Origin: an uncultured Clostridia bacterium
GTDB taxonomy: Bacteria; Bacillota; Clostridia; TANB77; CAG-508
Direction of reading: 5' to 3'
NCBI GenBank assembly: GCA_947167965.1
Contig: CAMVJW010000006.1
Location: forward strand, 1-64,000
Length of the DNA: 64,000 bases
Shown: positions 53,575 through 61,762 of the stretch, piece after piece
How the letters are laid out: every line of letters starts with the position of its first letter
Numbering within the stretch: the stretch's first letter is position 1
Notes under the pieces: generated by a model
What the model saw: only the letters and a program-made list of their open reading frames with translations
Databases searched by the model: none
What the model was told of the DNA's origin: nothing
Program-made: the position numbers and the translations under genes

Positions 53575-55074
53575 CTATTTATCTTGATATACATCAAATA
53601 TTCCAATTTGGTCAATTTTTATCATTTGATTTATAACATAGTTTCTTACTTTTTCTGGATTTTGCCAGTTTCTTTGATATCTATCATTTCTAATTAAAAT
53701 AGTTTTATTTTTTATATTGTTTAAATCTTCAATTTGACCCTGTTCTCCTCTTGCACCAAAGTTACCATTATTAAACATATCAAAATTTTTGTTGTATCTA
53801 TTTATTGGTATCATATAATATGCTGCTGTAGCATCTAATATATATACTTTATCTACTTTTGATAATATATAATTATCTATTTGCTTTACATTATCAATTT
53901 CTTGATTGCTTAATGGTAAATATTTAAAATGTTTTAATTCATAATTTATATTTTTTCCTTTATAATCTTTTATGCCTAAAATACTACATAGTACTATAAA
54001 AAATAAGCAAAAACATTTTATAAAGCTTTCTATAAATTTTTCAACTTTAATATTTATTTTTATTTTATTTATTACATATGTTACACAGATTAAAGTTGGT
54101 ACAATTGCTAAAACAAAATGTGCTGCATCTGAAATTGGGTAAACAACTATCATTTGTACTATACTATAAATTAGTAATATTAACAATATATTATTTTTCT
54201 TTTTATTCGCATTTTCTAGATTTTTTAAAAATTCATTTTTTATATACATTATTCCTAAATACACATGTGTTGGAATTGGCATTAGGCTTAATATTTTTAT
54301 TATGATATTTTTATTTTTTATTAATTCATTAATATATAAAATCTTATTTGAAAAAGTTGTCACACCTAAAATACAATAATCAGTATAATCATTTAATATA
54401 TTAAATTTTAACAGTATAACAAAAAAAGATAAAATAACAACAAATGTGCCTAATGCTCTTAGCCCAACAATTTTAAAAAATTCTTTTATTTCATCTTTTT
54501 TTCTTATTTCTAATATTTTATAAAAAACACTTGCTAAAATTAGTACTGCTCCAATAGTTTGTTTTATTGTAATAGAAAGCCCGGCAATTATACCTATTAA
54601 TAATTCTTTTTTCCAACTAAATTTTTGATTTGAAATATTTGCATTCTTTATTTCAAAATTTATTAACACTAAAACTAAAAATAAAAATCCCCAATTATAA
54701 TCAAATGTAAAGTGTTCTTTCATAATATAGCATAAAAGTATTAATAATCCAATTTTAAAAAAGTCTTTAATTTTTAAATTGTCTAAAATTCTATATACTA
54801 AAACTAAAATTAAAGAGCCAAGTATAGCTGCTAATATTCTAATTATTAACATTTCCTGTCCAAATATATTTAAAAAAACTGCACCTATAAATGGAACTAA
54901 TGGTCCTGTTATCATATTAAAATCTTTATATGGCAATAAGCCATTTGCTATACAATTAGAAAAATTAAAGTTCCACATTTCATCCAAATTGCTAACTTCT
55001 TTTCCTATTATTTGACTAAAAATAAATATAGCAACTACTATAAAAATAATTATTTCTTTTTTATATTTTTTCAT
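53575..55074 (-). CDS. Membrane glycosyltransferase-like protein (GT39/ArnT type)
   Basis: 499 residues, about ten helices. NLDEMWNFNFSNCIANGLLP then YKDFNMITGPLVPFIGAVFL near the N-terminus matches the acidic first extracellular loop of polyprenol-linked mannosyltransferases and ArnT-like GT-C enzymes; the C-terminal ~120 residues are soluble. It lies 13 nt before polA, so the two are likely coupled. Sugar and acceptor unknown; a general GT-C call is safest. Confidence 0.65.
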   Translation of the reverse strand: MKKYKKEIIIFIVVAIFIFSQIIGKEVSNLDEMWNFNFSNCIANGLLPYKDFNMITGPLVPFIGAVFLNIFGQEMLIIRILAAILGSLILVLVYRILDNLKIKDFFKIGLLILLCYIMKEHFTFDYNWGFLFLVLVLINFEIKNANISNQKFSWKKELLIGIIAGLSITIKQTIGAVLILASVFYKILEIRKKDEIKEFFKIVGLRALGTFVVILSFFVILLKFNILNDYTDYCILGVTTFSNKILYINELIKNKNIIIKILSLMPIPTHVYLGIMYIKNEFLKNLENANKKKNNILLILLIYSIVQMIVVYPISDAAHFVLAIVPTLICVTYVINKIKINIKVEKFIESFIKCFCLFFIVLCSILGIKDYKGKNINYELKHFKYLPLSNQEIDNVKQIDNYILSKVDKVYILDATAAYYMIPINRYNKNFDMFNNGNFGARGEQGQIEDLNNIKNKTILIRNDRYQRNWQNPEKVRNYVINQMIKIDQIGIFDVYQDK

Positions 55075-55087
55075 ACCTTAACTTTCT

Positions 55088-55603
55088 TTATTTTATTATA
55101 TTTGCTAATAATCCAAAAGACAAAAGCATCATAATTATACTAGCCATAATAACACCTACAACTACAGCTAGAAAAGTCTTTTTTCTATCCATTTCTAATA
55201 CAGATGCTATTAATGATCCTGTCCAAGCTCCAGTTCCTGGAAGTGGAATTCCTACAAATAGAACTAATCCTAAATAACCATACTTTTCAATTTGTCCTTT
55301 ATGTTTTTCAACTTTTTTATCTAGCCATTGAGCTATTTTATTAAAATGCTTACTATTTCTCATCCAATCTAGTATTTTATTAATTAATAATAAAATAAAA
55401 GGAATTGGAAGTAGATTTCCCACTATGCTAATTAGATAACTAGGTAATGGATCTACCCCCAGCAGAGCTGCAGCAATTAATCCTCCTCTTAATTCTAATA
55501 TAGGCAATAGTGAAATTACAAAAACAATTATTTCTTTTCCAAATGCCATTCCTGTAATTCCTCCAAAAGCGCTTATTATCATATTCACAAGTTTTTTACT
55601 CAT
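55088..55603 (-). CDS. Small multidrug-export family membrane protein (COG2426)
   Basis: 171 residues with about five helices. LLPILELRGGLIAAALLGVD and GIPLPGTGAWTGSLIASVLE are the characteristic PxxELRGGxP- and PxPxTGAW-type signatures of this family, whose transport role is not established. The cluster uvrC, this gene, GT39-like, polA is on one strand, with repeat copy 3 between it and uvrC. Confidence 0.85.
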   Translation of the reverse strand: MSKKLVNMIISAFGGITGMAFGKEIIVFVISLLPILELRGGLIAAALLGVDPLPSYLISIVGNLLPIPFILLLINKILDWMRNSKHFNKIAQWLDKKVEKHKGQIEKYGYLGLVLFVGIPLPGTGAWTGSLIASVLEMDRKKTFLAVVVGVIMASIIMMLLSFGLLANIIK

Positions 55604-55640
55604 TATAAATTTTCCTTTCTCAATTCAATTTTTAGATTTT

Positions 55641-55717
55641 GGAACACACCTACTTCAATTTGGGGACAGTCCCGTTTTGAAATGGGGACAGTCCCGTTTT
55701 AAAAATGGGACAGACTT
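55641..55717. repeat. Interspersed GTCCC palindromic repeat, copy 3
   Basis: Arms GGGGACAGTCCCG (twice) and ATGGGACAGACTT with TTTTGAAAT and TTTTAAAAA spacers, in the orientation opposite to copies 1 and 2. Its right arm overlaps the last codons and stop of uvrC. Confidence 0.8.
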
Positions 55718-57495
55718 GCCTTTATTTTTTCTGCTAAGTTTCCAGTTATTCCTTTAACTTCTTTTAATTCTTCGATAGAGGCATTTCTTATTTTTTCTAC
55801 ACTTCCAAATTTCTTTAAAAGTGCTTTTTTCTTTGCCTCTCCAATTCCATCTATATTGTCTAATTCTGATTTTGTTAAACTTTTATCTCTTAATTTTCTA
55901 TGATATGAAATTGCTGTTTCGTGCACTGTATCTTGGAATAATGTAATTAGTTTAAATAGATTTTCTGATATTTCTATTTCATTTCTTTGCTCGTCTAATA
56001 ATGCTCTTGTTTGATGTTTGTCATTTTTTACCATTCCAAAAATCTTTATATCTAAATTATATTTATCTACTGCTTTTCTTACTGCTCTTATTTGAGTTAT
56101 CCCTCCATCTGCAAATATTGCATCTGGTATTTTTCCAAATCCCTTATCTTCTGGATTTTCAACTGAATGTTTTAATCTTCTAGTTACAACCTCTTCCATA
56201 CATTTTGGATCATCTTGACCTATTACTTCTTTTATTTTAAATCTTCTTGATAGATTTTTTTGAATTTTCCCATCTATCATTACACACATTCCAGCAACTA
56301 AGTATTCTCCAGAAATATTTGAAATATCATATGTTTCAATTTTTCTTGGGAGTTTATCCATTTTTAGTTTTTCTTTTAGTTCTAATAAAATTGCATTTTG
56401 ATTTTTTTCCTTATTATCTAGAGTTACTTTACTATTTAATTCTGCCATTTCAACAAATCTTAGTTTTCCACCTTTTTTTGTACTATGTATTTCTACTTTA
56501 TGAGTTGTTTTTGAAGAAAGCCATTGTTCTAAAACCTCTTCATCTTCTAGTTCGTATCTTATCATTATTTTATTAGGTATTTCAGCATTATCCATATAAT
56601 ACTGCTTTATAAATCCTGAAACTATTTCATTATCTTTCATATCTCCTAAATTGTCAAAAAAATAGTGTTCTCTCCTTATCATTTTACTGCCACGAACAAA
56701 AAATATTTCTATACATACTTCTAACTCTGATTTTGCAATTCCTATAACATCAATATTATTTTCAGAAATGTTTGATACTTTTTGCTCTTGTGATGCTTTT
56801 TGAATAGCTTGCATTCTATCTCTAATATATGCCGCTTCTTCAAAATCTAGGTTTTTAGATGCCTCCTCCATTTGTACTTTTAAATCTTTTAGTATTTTAT
56901 TTGTTTTTCCATCTAATAAATCAATTATTTCATTTATTTGTTTTCTGTAGTCTTCTTTAGAAATTCCACCAACACATGGAGCTGAACACCTTTTTATATG
57001 ATAGTTTAAACATGCTCTTGTATTTGATTTAAAATTTCTACATTGCCTTATTTTATATTTTTGTTTTATAAAATTCACCATTTCTTTTGCTGCACCAGAA
57101 TTTGCATAAGGTCCAAAGTATTTTGAACCATCATTTATTACTCTTCTAGTTATTATTACATTAGGAAAATCTGATTTAACATCTACTTTTATATATGGAT
57201 ATGTTTTGTCATCTTTTAGTAAAACATTATATTTTGGTCTGTTTTCTTTTATTAAATTACATTCTAGAATAAGTGCTTCTGCTTCATTTGCAACCACAAT
57301 ATACTCAAAATGGTCTATTAAAGAAACCATTTTGAGTATTCTATCTGTTTTGTTTGTTTTTCTAAAATATGAACTTACTCTATTTTTTAAATTAACTGCC
57401 TTGCCTACATATATTATTTTGTCATCTTTGTCTTTCATCAAATATACACCCGGTTTTTTGGGCAGTTTTTTTAGCTCTTCTTCAATGTTAAACAT
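55699..57495 (-). CDS. uvrC: Excinuclease ABC subunit C
   Basis: 598 residues, nucleotide-excision repair nuclease. The GIY-YIG domain starts KPGVYLMKDKDDKIIYVGKA; CRNFKSNTRACLNYHIKRC SAPC is the Cys-rich region, the UvrB-binding helix is DLKVQMEEASKNLDFEEAAY, the RNase-H-like nuclease has AGMCVMIDGK and PDAIFADGGITQI, and the end is a double HhH (LDNIDGIGEAKKKALLKKFG). The final SLSHF and stop come from the repeat. Confidence 0.96.
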   Translation of the reverse strand: MFNIEEELKKLPKKPGVYLMKDKDDKIIYVGKAVNLKNRVSSYFRKTNKTDRILKMVSLIDHFEYIVVANEAEALILECNLIKENRPKYNVLLKDDKTYPYIKVDVKSDFPNVIITRRVINDGSKYFGPYANSGAAKEMVNFIKQKYKIRQCRNFKSNTRACLNYHIKRCSAPCVGGISKEDYRKQINEIIDLLDGKTNKILKDLKVQMEEASKNLDFEEAAYIRDRMQAIQKASQEQKVSNISENNIDVIGIAKSELEVCIEIFFVRGSKMIRREHYFFDNLGDMKDNEIVSGFIKQYYMDNAEIPNKIMIRYELEDEEVLEQWLSSKTTHKVEIHSTKKGGKLRFVEMAELNSKVTLDNKEKNQNAILLELKEKLKMDKLPRKIETYDISNISGEYLVAGMCVMIDGKIQKNLSRRFKIKEVIGQDDPKCMEEVVTRRLKHSVENPEDKGFGKIPDAIFADGGITQIRAVRKAVDKYNLDIKIFGMVKNDKHQTRALLDEQRNEIEISENLFKLITLFQDTVHETAISYHRKLRDKSLTKSELDNIDGIGEAKKKALLKKFGSVEKIRNASIEELKEVKGITGNLAEKIKASLSHF

Positions 57496-57552
57496 ATTTC
57501 TCCTTTTAAATCTTGCAAATTAATTCTACTGTAATTTAAATTAATTCTTTAA

Positions 57553-58072
57553 CTAATTATTATTAAAAACTCCAATATATGGCAAATTTCTGTATTTTTG
57601 GTTATAGTCTAATCCATATCCTATAACAAATTCATCAGGAATAGAAAATCCTGTATAATCAACTTTTAATTCAACAGCTCTTCTTGATGGTTTGCTTAAT
57701 AAAGTACATAATTTAATTGATTTTGGGTTATAAAAAGTCATATATCTCATTAAATATTCTAATGTTCTTCCTGTATCTATTATGTCTTCTATGATTATTA
57801 CGTTTTTCCCCTCTATTTTTCCGTGTAAAATCTTGTGTTATTTCAACTTTTCCAGTACTTTTTATTCCCTCATAACTTCTTGCTTGTATAAACTCGAATT
57901 CAACATTGTTTTTTATTTTCAAAGCAAGTTCTATCATAAAAATTGATGCACCTTTAAGTACTCCAACAAATACTAAATCTTCTTCTCCATAGTCTTTCAT
58001 TATTTGTTTTGCAAGCTCATCTATTCTTTTTTGAATTCTCGCTTCGCTAATTAAAACATTTATATTATCCAT
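57553..58072 (-). CDS. hpt: Hypoxanthine-guanine phosphoribosyltransferase, +1 frameshift at CGG
   Basis: Purine salvage enzyme of about 172 residues when read through one extra base, the normal family length. First frame: [35 protein letters not shown] (PP motif) and [20 protein letters not shown]; it reaches CGG at 57821-57823 and then nonsense to 57728. Dropping one base gives [18 protein letters not shown], the PRPP-binding motif, then [27 protein letters not shown] and [20 protein letters not shown] (catalytic and base-binding part). Without the shift no PRPP loop is made. The intact downstream half argues against long-term decay. AGAGGAG before the ATG; follows capA by 22 nt. Confidence 0.85.
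57821..57823 (-). other. Frameshift site 3: in-frame CGG followed by A
   Basis: Codon 84 of hpt. Zero frame ACA CGG AAA AAT; ACA (C) GGA AAA ATA GAG restores the sequence leading to the PRPP-binding motif. Unlike the other two sites the zero frame stays open for about 30 codons. Confidence 0.8.
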
Positions 58073-58094
58073 TTGAAATTACTTCTCCTCTTTT

Positions 58095-59315
58095 TTATTT
58101 TATTGGCTCGCCTAAAACTTTTTCAGTATTTGCAAGTTCTTTTTTTAATGTATTATATAAACTTTGACTAATATTTCCTTTTCCAGCTTCGAAGTCTTGC
58201 ATTTCTTGTCTTACATCTAATAATACATATCTATTTTTAGTTCCACTTCCTCTATCATAACAATATACAGGAGTATAATCTACACTATCAATTGAAAGTT
58301 TTCCTGTCTCACCTTTTTTTGTTATATTCATATCTAAAATTGCTGTACTTTTTGTATGTTCTTTGTTTTGTGCTGAAATAAAATTACCTAAAGCATACAC
58401 AACAAATACTTCTTTTTGAGTTCCATCATCTAATGTAATTGTTCTTTTTTCCATTGGCTCTATTACATGTGCGTGATTTCCTATTATTATATCAACACCA
58501 TTTTTAAATAATAAATCTGCTAGTTGTTCTTGTTCTTTATTTTGTTTTTGAGCATATTCTATTCCCCAATGCATACTAGCACAAATTATGTCTGGATTTT
58601 GTTTTTTTGCTAATTCGATTTGTTCTAACATAAAATCTTTATTGATTAAATTAACTAAATATTCTTTTCCACTTGGAATATTAATTCCATTTGTACCATA
58701 TGTAAATGATAAAAATGCAATTTTCATACCTTTTACTTCTTTTATTAAAATTGTATCTTGCTCTTCTTTTGATCTGCTTGTCCCAGTATGGCTAATTCCT
58801 ATTTTATCAAGATTATCTAAAGTATTAATTACACCTTTTGAGCCTTTGTCCATACAATGGTTATTTGCAGTTGAAACAATATCTACTCCAATATTTTTTA
58901 TAGCTACACCCAATTCTTCTGGTGTATTAAATGTTGGATATCCTGAATACCCTACCTCTTTTCCAGTAAATGTTGTTTCTAAATTTCCAATTGTGATATC
59001 TCCTTTTTCAACATGTTTTGCAACATTTACAAAGGCGGGAGAAAAATCATAAGTTTTTGTATTTGCATCATATGCTGTTTGATAATTTGTATTATGACAC
59101 ATTATATCTCCTATTGCTACTAAATTAATTGTTTTATCTTCTGGAATAACTACTGGTTGTTCATTTCTTTCCGATGTTCTACTATTTTCAGTATTATTAC
59201 TTATTTTAGTAGTTATTTTTTTTATTCCCATTACCGCTAAAACTATAATTGCAATTAAAATTGTACTTGTAGTTACTAATTTAAAATAATTAATTCTTCT
59301 TCTTTTTTTACTCAT
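58095..59315 (-). CDS. CapA-family (PgsA-type) metallophosphatase-fold protein
   Basis: 406 residues. N-terminal membrane helix (TSTILIAIIVLAVMGIK), then the CapA/PGA_cap metallophosphoesterase fold: LVAIGDIMCHNTNYQTAYDA, GNLETTFTGKEVGYSGYPTF, STANNHCMDKG, ASMHWGIEY and IIIGNHAHVIEPMEKR carry the metal-ligand Asp, Asn and His positions. Family members act in polyglutamate capsule synthesis, but no pgsB/pgsC is adjacent, so the true role is open. Shares strand with hpt and uvrC. Confidence 0.85.
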   Translation of the reverse strand: MSKKRRRINYFKLVTTSTILIAIIVLAVMGIKKITTKISNNTENSRTSERNEQPVVIPEDKTINLVAIGDIMCHNTNYQTAYDANTKTYDFSPAFVNVAKHVEKGDITIGNLETTFTGKEVGYSGYPTFNTPEELGVAIKNIGVDIVSTANNHCMDKGSKGVINTLDNLDKIGISHTGTSRSKEEQDTILIKEVKGMKIAFLSFTYGTNGINIPSGKEYLVNLINKDFMLEQIELAKKQNPDIICASMHWGIEYAQKQNKEQEQLADLLFKNGVDIIIGNHAHVIEPMEKRTITLDDGTQKEVFVVYALGNFISAQNKEHTKSTAILDMNITKKGETGKLSIDSVDYTPVYCYDRGSGTKNRYVLLDVRQEMQDFEAGKGNISQSLYNTLKKELANTEKVLGEPIK

Positions 59316-59350
59316 TTTTCTTCATTTCCTTTTCCTTCTATTTTTTCGAT

Positions 59351-59430
59351 TTTGGGACAGACCTTCTTCAATTTGGGGACAGTCCCATTTTGAAATGGGG
59401 ACAGTCCCGTTTTGAAAATGGGACACACTT
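59351..59430. repeat. Interspersed GTCCC palindromic repeat, copy 4
   Basis: TTGGGACAGACCTTCTTC, GGGGACAGTCCC, GGGGACAGTCCCG and ATGGGACACACTT with TTTTGAAA spacers; same orientation as copy 3. Lies just upstream of capA. Confidence 0.8.
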
Positions 59431-59552
59431 GTAATATTTTTATAATATTTATAACATAAATATATTTCTTTTTCAATTGTTTTTTGAGCATGATTAATTT
59501 TAATTATATTTTTATCTTATAATACTAACTAGATAGTATTTTTCAAAAAAAC

Positions 59553-59583
59553 TTGAACATTTTTTTCTTTTATTGTATATAAT
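59553..59583 (+). promoter_or_regulatory. Promoter of glmS
   Basis: TATAAT at 59578-59583 is perfect; the best -35 is TTGAAC at 59553-59558 with a long 19-nt spacer. Confidence 0.5.
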
Positions 59584-59633
59584 ATTTATTGAATTGAAAG
59601 TTTAAAAAATATTTAGAAAGGAGTTTTTATTTT

Positions 59634-59790
59634 AGCGCCTGGACTATTATTTTTAATAGTTGACGAGGTCTAAGGTTATCGAAATATTCGGCGGATGCCT
59701 TAGTGGTATAGACTTTTACCATAGATTTAATTAAAAATAAATGGCAACATTTAAACAAAGATTAATTCAAAAGTATTAACTTTCAATTTC
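59634..59790 (+). ncRNA. glmS self-cleaving ribozyme/riboswitch
   Basis: AGCGCCTGGACTATTA with TAATAGTTGACGAGGTC forms the core helices, and ATCGAAATATTCGGCGGATG CC is the conserved pseudoknot segment of the glucosamine-6-phosphate ribozyme. Cleavage is expected between A59634 and G59635. In this class GlcN6P bound by the RNA triggers cleavage and loss of glmS mRNA. ATTGAAAGTT at 59593-59602 can pair with AACTTTCAAT at 59778-59787, enclosing the ribozyme. A further hairpin (CAGAAAT/ATTTCTG near 59805-59830) precedes the start codon. Confidence 0.93.
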
Positions 59791-59867
59791 ATATATAAAA
59801 TGTCAGAAATAGTATTTAATAACAATTTCTGGCTTTATTAACTTGAAAAAATTAAAGGAGAATAATT

Positions 59868-61736
59868 ATGTGTGGAATTGTTGGATACATAGGTAAACAA
59901 AAAGCAAGCCCAATACTTCTTGCTGGGCTTTCAAAATTAGAGTACAGAGGTTATGACTCTGCAGGAATTGCAACTATTGAAAAAGATTTTATAAAGGTTG
60001 CAAAAGATAAAGGTCGTGTTGAAAACCTTTATAATTTAAAAGAAACAAAAGAATTAGAAGGAACTATTGGAATTGCTCATACTAGATGGGCTACTCATGG
60101 AATTCCATCTAAAATTAATTCTCACCCACATTTAGATATAACAGAATCATTTGCTGTTGTTCATAATGGAATTATAGAGAATTACATTGAACTTAAAAAA
60201 TTTCTTGAAGAAAAAGGATATGAATTTATTTCAGATACAGATACTGAAGTTATACCAAATTTAATTAGTTATTTTTATTCACAAGAAATGGAAGATTCTC
60301 AAAATAATAAAAATGCTTGTTTAAGAGTATTAAAGGCTGTAAAAAATGCTTGTGAGAAACTAATAGGAAGTTTTTCTATAGAAGTTATATCAAAATATAT
60401 GCCAGATAATATGATTGTTGTTAGAAAAGACAGCCCTTTAGTTATTGGAAAAGGAAATAGTGAAAACTATATTGCATCAGATATTCCTGCAATATTAAGT
60501 TATACAAAAGATTTTTATTTATTAAATAATTTCGAGTATGTTATACTTTCAAAAGATAATATTAAATTTTATGATAATAAATTAAATGAATTTACTAAAC
60601 AAACTACAACTATTACTTGGGATGCTATGGCTGCAGATAAAGGCGGATATGAAGATTTTATGATTAAAGAAATAAATGAGCAACCTACTGCAGTAAGAGA
60701 AACAATAGGTTCAAGAATAGAAAATGGAAAATGTATTTTTCCAGAATTAGATTTTTCAAAAGAATATTTAAGTTCTTTAAATTTAATTTATATTGTAGCT
60801 TGTGGTACTGCAATGCATGCAGGATTGGCTGTAAAAAACACAATAGAAAAACTATGTAAAATTCCTGTAATTGTTGATATTGCTTCAGAATTTAGATATA
60901 GAAATCCAATAGTTAACGAAAAAACTCTTTGTATTTTTGTTAGTCAATCTGGAGAAACAGCAGATACTTTAGCTGCTTTAAAACTATCTAAAGAAAATCA
61001 TGCAAAAACTCTTGCAATAACAAATGTAATTGGAAGTTCTATTTCAAGAGAAGCAGATTTTGCAATATATACTCATGCAGGTCCAGAAATTGCTGTTGCT
61101 TCTACAAAAGCATATACTTCACAAATAACACTATTAACATTACTTACACTATATCTTGCTGAAACATTACAAACTATATCTCAAAATGAGATAAGGGAAA
61201 TTGTTGATGAATTACTTTCTTTACCATCAAAAATTGAAAATGTACTAAAAAACATTGACCCAATTTCTATAATTGCAAAAAATATGTTTAAAGAAAAAGA
61301 TGTATTTTATATTGGTAGAGGTGTTGATTATGTCACATCACAAGAAGCCTCTTTAAAACTAAAGGAAATATCATATATACACTCTGAAAGTTATGCAGCT
61401 GGTGAACTAAAACATGGAACTATTGCTTTAATAGAAAAAGGAATAAATGTAATTGGAATTATAACAGATTCAAATTTAGTTAAAAAAACAGTTAGTAATA
61501 TTGAAGAGCTTACTACAAGAGGTGCAATCACAACAGTCATAGTAAATGAAGCTACTGAAAAACAAATAGATAAAACTATATTTGATAATGTAATTGTTGT
61601 TCCTGAAACTATTTCTTACCTATCTCCTATTGTTTCTATCGTACCTTTACAAATGCTTGCATATTTTGTTTCAAAGGAAAAAGGATTAGATGTAGATAAG
61701 CCAAGAAATCTTGCAAAATCAGTTACAGTGGAATAA
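59868..61736 (+). CDS. glmS: Glutamine-fructose-6-phosphate aminotransferase
   Basis: 622 residues making glucosamine-6-phosphate for peptidoglycan and amino sugars. N-terminal Cys2 amidotransferase CGIVGYIGKQKASPILLAGL, HTRWATHGIPSKINSHPH; two SIS domains (VACGTAMHAGLAVK, VSQSGETADTLAAL) and the terminal KPRNLAKSVTVE, with the catalytic Lys of the isomerase. A small insertion around residues 142-152 (EDSQNNKNACLR) is the only oddity. Controlled by the ribozyme upstream. Confidence 0.97.
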   Translation: MCGIVGYIGKQKASPILLAGLSKLEYRGYDSAGIATIEKDFIKVAKDKGRVENLYNLKETKELEGTIGIAHTRWATHGIPSKINSHPHLDITESFAVVHNGIIENYIELKKFLEEKGYEFISDTDTEVIPNLISYFYSQEMEDSQNNKNACLRVLKAVKNACEKLIGSFSIEVISKYMPDNMIVVRKDSPLVIGKGNSENYIASDIPAILSYTKDFYLLNNFEYVILSKDNIKFYDNKLNEFTKQTTTITWDAMAADKGGYEDFMIKEINEQPTAVRETIGSRIENGKCIFPELDFSKEYLSSLNLIYIVACGTAMHAGLAVKNTIEKLCKIPVIVDIASEFRYRNPIVNEKTLCIFVSQSGETADTLAALKLSKENHAKTLAITNVIGSSISREADFAIYTHAGPEIAVASTKAYTSQITLLTLLTLYLAETLQTISQNEIREIVDELLSLPSKIENVLKNIDPISIIAKNMFKEKDVFYIGRGVDYVTSQEASLKLKEISYIHSESYAAGELKHGTIALIEKGINVIGIITDSNLVKKTVSNIEELTTRGAITTVIVNEATEKQIDKTIFDNVIVVPETISYLSPIVSIVPLQMLAYFVSKEKGLDVDKPRNLAKSVTVE

Positions 61737-61739
61737 AAG

Positions 61740-61762
61740 AACCGGGATATCCCGGTTTTTTT
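61740..61762. terminator. Terminator between glmS and the convergent PLP-enzyme gene
   Basis: AACCGGGATATCCCGGTT is perfectly self-complementary and followed by a T run. The T run reaches into the stop of the minus-strand gene; the hairpin probably serves glmS mainly. Confidence 0.85.

Noticed and set aside
13574..58072. Simple sense reassignment of CGG (for example to Trp or Gln, as known in some Bacillota)
   Set aside because: A reassigned codon would keep the frame. At all three sites the frame after CGG is wrong and only a +1 shift restores the family sequence, and no in-frame CGG is seen at conserved Trp or Gln positions.
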